Below are positions 40,101-52,100 of a DNA stretch of 64,000 bases, piece by piece. The DNA is taken from positions 329,401 to 393,400 of the forward strand of contig MEHQ01002413.1 in the NCBI GenBank assembly GCA_008828725.1. Reading direction: 5' to 3'. This DNA is from Saccharina japonica. Lineage: Eukaryota; Sar; Phaeophyceae; Laminariales; Laminariaceae. Both the position numbers and the translations under genes were made by a program. Position 1 is the first letter of the stretch, and every line of letters begins with the position of its first letter. The notes beneath the pieces were generated by a model. That model did not search any database, was not told where the DNA came from, and saw only the letters and a list, made by a program, of their open reading frames with translations.

Positions 40101-43100
40101 TAGCACTCCACTCTTGACCCTGCATCTTGAGCAACAAATCTCCCCTTGTTGAGCTTCGCCTAACAACAAATGAGCTGTCCTTACCCCTTGTCATCAGCTT
40201 CAGATCCACCTAAACTCCACTTGCTGTTATTACCCCTCTCTTCTCGTCACGTACTCGTATTCTCTAACTATTAATCTTGAGTTGCACCCAAGCTCCACCC
40301 TCCACGACATCCGCGCGTACTATTGGTGCAGTTAGTTGTTATTGGGCAGTAGAGTCCTTAGTTGAAGCGTATACTCCAGTAATAGTCGGTAATCGTCAGC
40401 CAGAAATGTTGTGGCCAAAAACCGTTACATACCCTCATCGGCCCACCCTTCTGTGTGGGACCGATTCTGTGTCCAGGGGGGTTGATAGGCTGCTGCGGGG
40501 AAAATATGTTGCTCAAGGTGGCCAATTTATAGAAAAGCTTGGAGGGGCAAACGTCAAGCCAAAAGTCCAGAGGCGGATTTTATTTTTTTTCAGGGAAATT
40601 TGTTGCTCAAGGAGGGGTGATGTAAATAAAAACTTCAAGAGATAGACGTCAAGCCAAAAGGCTAGAGGCGGAGGTAATGTTTTTTCAGGGAAATGTGTTG
40701 CTCAAGTTGGGCAATTTATAGAAAAACTTCGAGGGGTAAACCGTCCAGCCAGAAGTCCAGAGGCGGAGGTAATATTCTAGAGGGAACATGTGTTGCTCAA
40801 AGAAGGGGAAAATTGTAGAAAACCTTCGAGGGGTAAAACGTCAAGCCAAAATACCAGAGGAGTGAGATAGTTTTCTACAGGGAAATGTGTTTTTCAAGGG
40901 GATGTAATGTATGGAAAAGCTTCGAGCGGTAAAATGTCAAGCCAAACGTCCAGAGGTGCGGGTAATGTTTTTTCAGGGGAAATGTGTTGGTCGAGAAGGG
41001 ACGATTTACAGAAAACCTTCGAGGGGTAATATGTCAAGCCGAAAGTCCAGAGGAGTGAGATAGTATTCTACACGGAAAATGTGTTGCTCAAGAACAGGCG
41101 ATGTATAGAAAAACTTCGAGGGGTACACGCCAAGCCAAAAGTCTAGAGGCGGAGGTAATGTTCTACAGGAAAAATGTGTTGCTCAAGAAGAGACGATTTA
41201 TAGAAAAACTTCGAGGGGAAATCATCAAGCCAAACGTCCAGAGGAGTGACTTACTATTCTACAGGGAAATATATGTTTTTCAAGGGAAATGTAGTTTATA
41301 GAAAAACTTGGAGAGGCACAACGCTCAAGTACCGCCCTTCTGTACTATAATCAGGTATTATTCTACGAGGAAATATGTTACTTCAAGGGTGAGCAATTGA
41401 TAGAAAAACTTCGAGAGATAAACGCTCGAGTAACTGGTGTTAATCCCCTCTGATCGAGATGCACACAGCCGTTTTCGAGACAGAATACTTGGAATTGTGC
41501 TACGAAATCGTCGTAGAATATGTTTTACAAGTTTTTGCACTCGGTATCAGTGAAAAAGGGGGCTGCTCTTGGAAATTTGAAGCATCACACACGGCACTAA
41601 CTGCTGCGCGTATATCGCTATTTGCTGTGTCAGTCACGGCTGTTCGAAGCCAGGCAACTATGCACCTACTGCTGCTTTTGGAAACTTGAAGCATTACACA
41701 GCACGAACTGCTGCTGCTGCTGCTGCGTCGTTCTTACTGCTTGGTGTGTCACATACACGCGCTGTTGGGGCTCTGGCGACGTACACGCTGCCGCTGTTCT
41801 AGGAATACTTGAAGCAATACACCGCTAAAAAATCTGATGTTGTGCGTACTTGACTGCTTGCTGTGTCACACACACACCTAGCTTCGAGCCGACTACGTTA
41901 CACTGCAGATAGCTATCATATATACGTGTAATATAATATGTCAGGTTACGAACTGTGTTACTAATGTATTCTGTCTCCCTACCGTGGATCATTTAAAGTA
42001 AGTATTGGATTGGATGAGGCCTCCTGCGCCGGCAGGGGGGCCTCGCCTGGTATTTCCCCCCGCGCTGAGGGGACGCTTGGCTGGCGTGTACTCAGCGCGT
42101 GGTTAGTACCTGTAAATGATCTGGGTACAAAAACAACGAAAAATAAATAATAAATAAATAAAATATAATAAAACAAACGAATATTACTGCTGTGTGGGTG
42201 GGATGGTCTCAAGAATTTCGTGACCAACTCTGCTCACGAGGTTTCGGGAGCGAAAAGGAGAAGTGACCTCTCTGGGATACTCATCCTGAGACATTCTGAT
42301 CGAATCCGTGGTTCCATTATTTTGGACCCTCCGAAATAAAAAGGTACTGACGTTACTCCCTCCCTCCCTCCCTCCCTGCAGAAGATCGTAGAACTAATGG
42401 CTCGATCCTGCGCAGTAGTGTGGTTTATCTCAATCTTGCCAACGGAGGAAAAACGTGTTTTACCCTTAAGGAGTCGAGGTGACGCGACAAAAAAAAAAAA
42501 TGTTATGACCGGCGTGACGATATCAATCAATTCTTCAGTTCCTCGTGGCAAGGCGATCAGCAGCACCGCTAAAAACATCGCGGCAGCCTGCGTGTCGGAG
42601 ACCTCCTTATTTTGGATATCTCGCGTGCACGCCACCCTCTGTACACCAGCAGCTTCACAGATAAGCTCTGCTACGGGCTGCGTGGTGTGATTATTGCCAC
42701 TTTTTTTTTTTCCCCCCGATAATTTTATCCATTTCTTGGTATGATTGTCACTTGTTTTTTTTTTGCGATATTTTCCCCCCTTTCTTGGTGCGATCATAGT
42801 CATTAGTTTTTTTCATCTATTAATTTGTCTCACTTGGGCCCCTGTGGGGGCCCGAGGTAGCAAGGTTTACCTTTTTTTGGCTGAAACATTTTCGGAATGA
42901 CGGTGGCCCTTAACCCAAAATCGTCGAAATTTCATTAATTGTGTTGCAATACAGTGCAATATTAGAAAAAAATGGAGAGGTAAGGGCCCGTTTTAAAGAA
43001 GAAAACAAAAATCAATTTGGAAAAAAAAATACTGAAATCCGCTTTTCATTGGTCAACACGGGCACCAGCACCAAAGATTAGGATCTTGGGATCTTGGGGG

Positions 43101-46100
43101 GTGCTGGTGCGTGTGTTGACCAATGAAAAGCGAATTTTTATTTTATTTTTTTCCAAATTGAATTTATTTTATACTCGTTAATATGGGCCCTAACCGCTCG
43201 AGTACGCCTTTCTATACTATACTCGTAGTCAAGTACTTTATTTTGTGGGAAATATGTTGCTCAATGGGCGAGCAATTTATACAAGAACTTCCAAGAGATA
43301 CACGCTTGAGTAACTGGTACCGCCCATGGTCATACGACTACATGACTACGGCCATGCATGAAAATGAGGCACACCCCCCCCTTTAGCGAGCTGCTGCCTG
43401 TACCCTCGCGGTTTTTGGGAGCAGAGATTACGTGCTTGGAAATAGTGTGGAATCGTGAAAATGGTTTGTCTGAGTGTTAAGCTTCTCTTGAAAACTTGAA
43501 GCATTACAAGGCGACAATTGCCGTGCGTGCTGTGCGTATACTTGATGCTTGCTGTGTCACACGCTATTCGAGCTGGCTACGCTACTGCAGCTCTTCGGAG
43601 CTGGGAAGCAATGCACAGCCCAATACTGTTGTGCGTATTTAATGATTGCTATGCCACACACGACCCCCCGTCGAGCTGGCTAGAGCTGGCTACGTTGCTG
43701 CAGCTTTTGGGAACTGAAAGCATTACACAGCGCGAAACTGTTGCGCATGCTTACTGATTGCTGTGTCACACGAACCCACGCCGAGCTGGCTATGCTACTG
43801 CTGCTTCTGGGAAAGTTGAAGCCACACACGGCGCTAACTGCTGCATATTTATTTTTCTGGCTGTGTCACACACGCGGCTACCAAGCTGGCTACGCTACAG
43901 CAGCTCTTGGAAACTTGAAAGCGGCATTACACAGCGAAACTGCTGCGTATTCACTGCTTGCTGTGCCATACGTGCACACGTCGAGTTGGGTACGCTACTG
44001 CTGCTGTGCGTGCTGGTACTAGCTACTTCGTATACCTATGTCAGGTTATGAACTGTGTTACCTTATTGTAGTAGTCGTAGCGACTCTAGATGCTGCACTG
44101 CTGCAGTAGATAGCAATATCAGTCTCCTAAAAAAACAATCGAAAAAAATAATCATGCGAAACTCAAGACATTACGATTAATAATTATTTGAGTTCACCCA
44201 GTCGCAACCCCCACATAAAAATATCTACTGTTGTGCTGTAACAGCGGTAGTAGCTCGCATAGATTTCACGTACGAGGTACATCAAATGGCTGCGGGTCGC
44301 CTACTACTGTGCAGTACAGTAGATGCTACTGCTCGTGCTGCTGCAGTGTCAGGCATTACCACAGTGTACAACAACGCTCGATACCATGTTTTACATGTAC
44401 TTCGAAACATGAGAATTTACGATATAGTGCTATACCACTCTGTACCGAAATATAAACACCGTTTTTAATGAATATTAATGAACAAAATGTGCTTATATTT
44501 CGGGACAGAGTGGTATGTATTATACAGGACGGGGGCTACGATTTAAGAGAAGCACCCATTTAAAACCCATTCAGAATTGAAAAAAACTTCCACATTAATT
44601 CCAAGTATTTGTCTCCAAAAAAGGGGGGCCAGTTCTTAAGGGGAGGTCAGATGGCTTGACGGAGGCATACTATTTCGGTTTCGGTGCATAATACCATTTC
44701 GGTTTAAGATATCTACTTTTACGGAGGACCGAATAGTGTTACTAAAAATAGGGAATAGTAGATAGGACCAAATATTGGTACTAAAAATAGGGAATAGTAA
44801 ATAGGGCAATGGTCATTTGGGGGTATACCCCCTGGTTTTACGGCCATTTGGGGGTAGGGTCAAAATGCGCCCGCGGAACGCGCTCCAGCGGGCCCAAACA
44901 GGCCTCAAACGCCATTCCGAAGCCCTGGCGAGATGCCCGAAGCCCATGCCAAGCACGCACAAAACTTTTTGTTTTTTTTCAGGCACGTCCTTGGGCCTAA
45001 CGGGACGGCGGCGCACGATAGAGCAAACGAAGTCCCCCCTTTGACCACATCTTGGGGGGGGATAACCCCACGTACCTACTAAATTTATCTACTCCCCCCG
45101 ATTGACCACTTTTTTCACCCCGTTCGACCGAAACTATACCCCCTTTTGACCATCTGCGACAGCCTCAAAAACGACTACAGCAGTACGTATCCACGTCACC
45201 GCCCAACAGCCCGAATAGACCACGGGGCGGAACATCCAGAACTTGCGAGTAGTCGGGATATTTTGCCTCCCAAGAAAAACATCTCTGCACAACTTCGTAT
45301 ACAAATCAAATCTTTATAGACGGTATGAAGATATCGGCTCTTCTGAAAAAACATGACGGTGATGGGGGAATCAGAACACGTACGTGTATACTCGGCGTAT
45401 GGGTCGTGAGTTGATGGGTGCTTGGTGCTTGGTGCTCGGTTGCTACGGTGATGGGGGAATCAGAACACATGCGTGTATACTCGGCGTATAGGTCGTGGGT
45501 TGCTGGGTGCTGGGTGCTTGGTGCTTGGTTGCTGGGTGTGATCCTGGTGAGCTGTGCTCTAACACACCAGCCTGCCGTCGGGGATGGATAAGTTGGGGAC
45601 AGGAGGAAAGCACATCTCAAGAAGACTAACGACCGTTCGTTGCGCCTGATGTTGTTGCTCGTGTCCCAAAGACCCCTCCCGTCCAACAACCCAACACCGA
45701 GCATCCATGACCCACAGCACCCAACAACGAAGCACCAAGCACCCAGCAACTCACGACCCATATGCCGAGCATACACGTATGTGTTCTGATTCTCCCATCA
45801 TCGTCATGTTTCTCTGAAAAGCCGATATCTTCATATCGTCTATAAAGATTTGATTTGTATAGTTGTGCCGATTTTTTTTTCTTGGGAGGCAAACGATCCC
45901 GACTACTCGCAAGTTCTGGATGTTCCGCCCCGTGGTCTATTCGGGCTGTTGGGCAGTGACGTGGATACGTACTGCTGTAGTCGTTTTTGAGGCTGTCGCA
46001 GATGGTCAAAAGGGGGTATGGTTTCGGTCGAACGGGGTGAAAAAAGTGGTCAATCGGGGGGAGTAGATAAATTTAGTAGGTACGTGGGGTTATCCCCCCC

Positions 46101-49100
46101 CAAGATGTGGTCAAAGGGGGGACTTCGTTTGCTCTCTCGTGCGCCGCCGTCCCGTTAGACCCAAGGACGTGCCTGAAAAAAAACAAAAAGTTGTGTGCAT
46201 GCTTGGCATGGGCTTCGGGCATCTCGCCAGGGCTTCGGAATGACGTTTGAGGTCTGTTTGGGCCCGCGGGAGCGCGTTCCGCGGGAGCATTTTGACCCTA
46301 CCCCCAAATGGCCGTAAAACCAGGGGGTATACCCCCAAATGACAATTTCCCTAGTAAATGGGACCAAGTATTGTTACTAAAGATAGGGAAATATGTAGGT
46401 TTTTGTGTGTACCGTAGATCCTATTTACTAGTATTTACTATGGCCCCCCGTAATAGGCTGTCCTGACACCATGTTCTCTTAAATCGAAACCCCACCTAAA
46501 CGAGACTTTGCGGTGTCCCCGCATGTTGATATACGATGCGATGGCATGTTGCTGTGTCTACAAACCGATGCCATGTTGATACCGGCTACTTTCTTCTATA
46601 TAATAGCGCGACGTGATGTAGCGTGTCATGGCATCAACACTGCGATGTGTGAAATGTGCGTGTTCGCAAAGTGCTGGTGTAGTCATAGTTCATAGCGCCG
46701 GTGCAATAAGCGAGTGCGGGTGTGTTCTTTCACGTTAATCAAATCGTCTCCTGAACAAAACCAAACATATATATACTATTTCGGGGGACCCTAGTAAACA
46801 CTAGTAAATAAGACCAATTATTGTTCGTGAAAAATAGGGGAATACGTACCGTAGGTTTCTGTGTGGAATCTTGCCGACTCACAGCTGCAGCTGATTATTA
46901 TTAGTAATAGATGTGTTTGCTTACGCCTGGGCCCAGCTTCAGCTTCGACACAAACAGTTGGTATTTTCACACGCTCAATAACGCCTCCTGACATATTTTT
47001 CCGAGAAAATTCCGAGGCGGTCGCGGTTATAGGGCAAGATTTTAAATTCAAAATATGTTTTATCGACCTTTTTTCGATGCTCAGTCAACGTGTATACTCT
47101 ATATATTTAGCCCACACGATACGACGCGATGTGGTCCGGGTATTTCCCACCAATAACGCCTTCTGATACATATTTTCCGAGAATTTTCCCGGGCGGTATG
47201 GGTTTTACAGGGCAAGAGTTATAGGGCTTACGAGTACATATATTGTGTCTAACCATTTTTTCAAAGCTCGGTTAAGGTGTGTGCTCTATATATAGCCCGC
47301 ATGGTGTGGCAACGATGCGGGGCGATGTTGGTCCAGATATTTCACGTTTAATAACGCCTCCTGAAATATGTTTCCGAGAAAATTCCTGGGCAATCGTGGT
47401 TCTCTTAGGGTCAGGGTTAGCGTTCGAAGTCAATTTTGTTTTTCCAACCATGTTGTCGAGGCTCGTCCAAGGTGTTCCCTCTCTACATATATGTGTATAC
47501 GTGTATATAACGTACACTATGCGGCGAAGATGCGATGATGCGATGTGGTCTGATGTCATGCTGTTTGTGGTGCAATGTGGGGGGCATGGTTGGATGGATG
47601 GATTGATGGATGGTTCTGTCGAGCAGGTGAAGGTCTTGAACCGGCGTGACTCTTCCAAGCGACGGGCGGCAATGTTCCCGCAAGATGGCACGTCGAGCAC
47701 CACCACCACCGCGGCTGCTGCTGCTGCTGCCGCTGCCGCTGCCGCTGCTACTCCGCTTACAGACGTCGAGGTCGTCATCGTTAAGGACAGGTGGGTTGAT
47801 AAGGAGGCTTCAATGGGTGGGAAGGGGGGGGGGGGGGCGTGCTCATGTGTTACTTGCCTTAGTCATTTGACCATTAACCACGCATCCCTTTCGAGACGGA
47901 GCAGAGGGGGGGGGAGGGGTACTCATGTGTTGCTTGTCTTAGTAGTCACTTCGACCATTGACCACCGCACCCTTTCAGAGGACTACAGGTGGGGGGGGGG
48001 AGTGTACTTCACTTCATGCATGGCCGTGGTGTATGACCAAAATAGGGAATCGTTCGATGGGTAGGTGGGGTTGGAAGGGGGGTGGGGTGTGGGTCGTTGA
48101 GGCGGCGGTTTGTCGGGGGGGGGGGGGGCGAGTACGCGTCAGGAAAAATCTGGAGGTTGGAGTAGGCGTCATTTTGAGAATAATAATCTCCATACGGAGA
48201 CTCGAACCCTCGACTTCCAATACAACAGACTTCGTGGTTACCCGTTAGACCACCGGGGCGCCATTGTCAGATGGGAAATAGAAAATGTAATACTATACGC
48301 ACGCACACCAGCCGAGATTCGAAACCAAGCGCCCCGGTCAGCAGGGTGGCAATGCATCCGTTGGGCTGGCAGTCTATCCGTTACACTTGACACAGTCGAC
48401 CCCGCCCCATCTTAAATGTTGACAGTGTCATGATCACATGTTTCGACTAATTATCCCAGTTTTACCATCTGACAGTAGTGTGAAGCTCTATACTTCAATC
48501 ATACCATTCACATATAGCTATCCATCGTCCCTGAAGACTCGACAAACTTACACGAATGATAATGCAGTCAGCCCCCCTTAGAGGGAGGTCTTTGCCGACC
48601 GACTCCTCACGGACGTTTCGCCAATCAAATTTGGAAGGGTGACATGTACTTGTGCCTCTTTGCAATCATTTTTTTCCCTTCTCAATAACATTTTTATTAC
48701 TGTAAAATACTCTTTTCAATCAAATTGTGTCCTTTCAATCAAATAGTATTACTATAAAATACTACGTACGACTCGTGCTCGTATGTGCGAGTACTACGTA
48801 AAGCCTTTTATTTTCTTTTTTCTGTGCCTCCATTTTACCTATTATTATGCGCGATCGAAGCATCACACTCAGCTTGCAAAGATGACTTTCGACGAAATCC
48901 TCGATCTCCCAGCTGTTTTTTTTATACATTTTATATACATTATCTTGGCCCCTTTTCTCCTTCTCTCTCCCCAGTACATCGCTTCGTAAATGAAGTTGCA
49001 CCGCTGCAGCAGCTGTTTCCTATCACGGGCCTCACGGAGAAACATTGGTGTGTAACGCCTGCTACGGTAGAGGTTTGCACCATGCTTGATGAGGGTAGCC

Positions 49101-52100
49101 TATTGAACTACAGTAGCCTATTGGACTACCTTAGATATTGGACTACAGTAGCCTATTGGACTATAGCAGCCCGTTGGACCACAGTAGCCGATTGGAATAC
49201 AGTGGCTTCAACCTAGAGGCGCACCATGTCTTTTCGGGGGGTGGCCACTTGAGGAGGGTACGAGCCTATTGAACTACAGCAGTAGCTTCAACGTTGATCA
49301 CTCCTGAAAAACATTCCCTGAAATAATGAAAAAGCAAAGGGAAAAAAATAACAAAACAAAACGCCCACGTACGTATGCGCATAGTCCTATTTCGGTGGAC
49401 CATAGTAAATAGAACCTATGGAACACACAAAATCCTACATAGTTCCCTGTTTATAGTAGCCATATTTTGTCCTATTTACTATGGTCCTCCCGTAAGAACT
49501 CCCTTGGGTCTACTCTTTTACTATTCTGTACCGAAATATAAGCACCTTTGTACATCAATATTCAATCAAAATGTTGAATATTTTGCGGGACATAATTGTA
49601 CATCATTAGTCTTCCACTCTTGCATTTCCCATCCATCAATGTGCAGCATGATCTCTATAACGATGATCACCCATAAACATTCCGCGAAAGAGCAATTTAT
49701 ATAGAATGTTCCATAGAACGCAGCAAATCACTAGCGCACGCCTCACCCCCCCCCCCCCCCAAAAAAAAAAAAAAAAAAAAAAAAAAACCCCCCCCCCCCC
49801 CCCCCCCCGGTTTCTTTCTTTGCTTGACTCGAGGCGGCGGGGGTGGGGGCGGGGGGGGCGGGGGGGGGGGGGGCGCTGGTGTTTTGTGGGTTTCTGGGGA
49901 AATTTTTATAAAAATTTCCCCAGAAACCCACAAAACACCAGCGCCCCCCCCCCCCCCCCCCCCCCCGCCCCGCCCTGCTTCCCGTTTGCTTCTGGCAGTT
50001 ACAACAAGGTGCTGGCGTGGGTGGACGTGATGCTGGAGTTCATAGTGGAAAGGCTTTTTTTCCTCCTCCCTTCCCTCCCCGAGATCCTGGGCGATCTCAC
50101 GCCTAGCCTGCAGGTGATTCGATTATGGTGGCGGTGCAACGCGCGTGGGGGGGCGAGGGGGTTGTTGTTCAAACGTTGTTAGTTTGTTTTTTGGCGATTA
50201 CAGAAATCGTAACACTACCATACTTATGCGCGGGGGTCCATGCATGGCCGTAGTCGTATGACCATAGGGGGGGCATTATCGTTTCTTGCTTGCCTTAACC
50301 CCTTGGACGTATTTGGGGACAAACTACTTGAAACTACATGTAGTGTGGGACATACTTTCCAGTTCTGAATGGGTTAAGTCTTTTGACCAATCATTGACCA
50401 CGCAAATATTTCGAGACGGAGCTTATATTGTAACGTCGTGGGATTATTTCACCCGGTACGAACAGCACTTTTGATTTTCCTTCAAAAAACATTTTTTGGT
50501 TTGCTATTAGTAAAGACGTCCTCAGGTGACCAACCGTCAGAAACAAAATGGTGCCTACCTTAACCGCCGGGGTTTCATCGGAACCCCTCCCCCGCTACCA
50601 TCTATGTCCGACCCGTTTCTTTTTCCGTCGCCAGTACTCCAAACCGCTGCCTGTCCTGACTCATTCAGAACTGAAAAAACAATCCCACCCTACGAAGTTC
50701 CAAGTAGTTTTCCCCCCAATTCGTGGGTAAACCGCCGGGATATCATTGGAACATCCGCTCATACCTCCCCCCCATTTCCAACCCGTTTCTTTTTCCGTCG
50801 GTAATAAACTCCAAAACGCCTCCATAACTCTTGCACAGCGGTATCTCCACGGGATGATCGACCTAGCGGTGCGGTCGCTAGACCCTTCCACCGAGGACAT
50901 CTCCAGAGAGTCCTACCAGGCCGTGCACCCGAACCCCTCCCGGGCGCACCAGGTGACTGAGAGGCTACAGTATTGCACATTCGTTTCGTTTTTTTTGTTA
51001 CTACGGGGGACCATAGTAAATATCATATAATAGGATCAAATATTGTTAGTATAGTAGAAATAGGGAAAAAAACAAATATATATATATATATATGCGGTAG
51101 GTTTTTGAGCGTACCGTAAGTCCTACTTACTATGGTCGCATGCTACCGTTGTAGAGGTAGGCCATGGGATGTTTCATCGGGTATTTAGCAATTTTTGTTC
51201 GGAATCAGTTTTTTTAGTGAGGAGCGCCCCCCCCCCCCCTGCTCAATCAACAAAAACAACACCACCACCCCCCGACCCCGCCCCCCCCCCCCTACTACAC
51301 AATGCCACCGTTTTAACAGGAAATCGGAGGCTACACCCAAGCCCTAGCAGAGCAAGGCTTCCTCCTGACACACTGGGAGGTGGTTCGAGACCTGTGGATG
51401 GATTCCCTCAAGAGTTCCCCCTACATGGAGGCGTATGAGCTGCAGAACATGGAGCTGGGCACGGAGAGCGCGCTGTACCGGTTCTTCACGCAGCACGTGG
51501 TAACGCCGGCCGTGGCTGCCATCAACGCCATGGACAGGGTGTACGAGGACTCGTCTAACGCTAGACTGGTGGGTGGGTTGGTGGGTGGTGGTGGCGGCGG
51601 TGGTGGTGGTAGCGGTGGTGGGGTGTGTGGTGGTAGTGGTGGTGGTGGTGTTGCTCGGGGTGGTCGTGGTGGTGGTGGTGATAGGTGACGCGCCTGAGAA
51701 TAGCTCCGGTACTCGAAACCCCCTGCGCCTTCAGTCGAGTCGACCAGTCCGTAGTCGTACACACACCGGCTGTTATCTCGCCACCCCGAAATAAGTATAT
51801 AAAACTAGGAAAACAACAGCAATAACAACAACTAAACTCCTGCCCCCCTTCCCTCCCCCACACCCATCCACCCACCCTACCCCCCCCCTCTCTCCTCCTC
51901 CTCCCCCCCCCCCCCCACCCCGGCTTTCTGCCTCCTCTGAACTCCCCCGACCCGTCCCCTCCCTTCCACCGCCGCCACCTCAGCTCGCAAAGTCTTGGCT
52001 CCCGTACTCGAAGAACTCCAGGGCGAAGTGGGCCATCGGAGTCGAGGTGTACGCGAGGCTTTTCTCTCGCTACCCCGAGATAGTCCCGCTCTTCCGCTGC

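Larger units (their letters stand above)
33074..47626 (+). other. Intron 3 (about 14.6 kb)
   Basis: Phase 0. It is filled with the satellites and elements listed separately. No exon seen between 33,074 and 47,626. A region with open frames on both strands at 42,240-42,800 is discussed under rejected items. Confidence 0.7.
47791..49998 (+). other. Intron 4 (about 2.2 kb)
   Basis: Phase 2. It holds three poly-C SINE-like elements (47,825-48,060), two tRNA-derived SINE pieces, a dispersed 230-bp repeat (48,420-48,660, also at 58,780-59,010), 18-bp repeats, a MITE-A copy (49,390-49,497) and a palindrome beside exon 5. Confidence 0.85.

Noticed and set aside
40490-41440. CRISPR-like regular array
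   Set aside because: Units are 96-bp imperfect tandem repeats with no unique spacers, in a eukaryotic intron.
42234-42803. 189-codon reverse-strand ORF, with a 97-codon ORF on the forward strand
   Set aside because: Contains Lys/Phe runs from homopolymers and no recognisable motif; both strands are open. Not supported as a gene.
48195-48262. Possible tRNA gene on the minus strand
   Set aside because: A-box and B-box words are present, but the T arm and anticodon arm do not pair well. Listed as SINE-derived instead.
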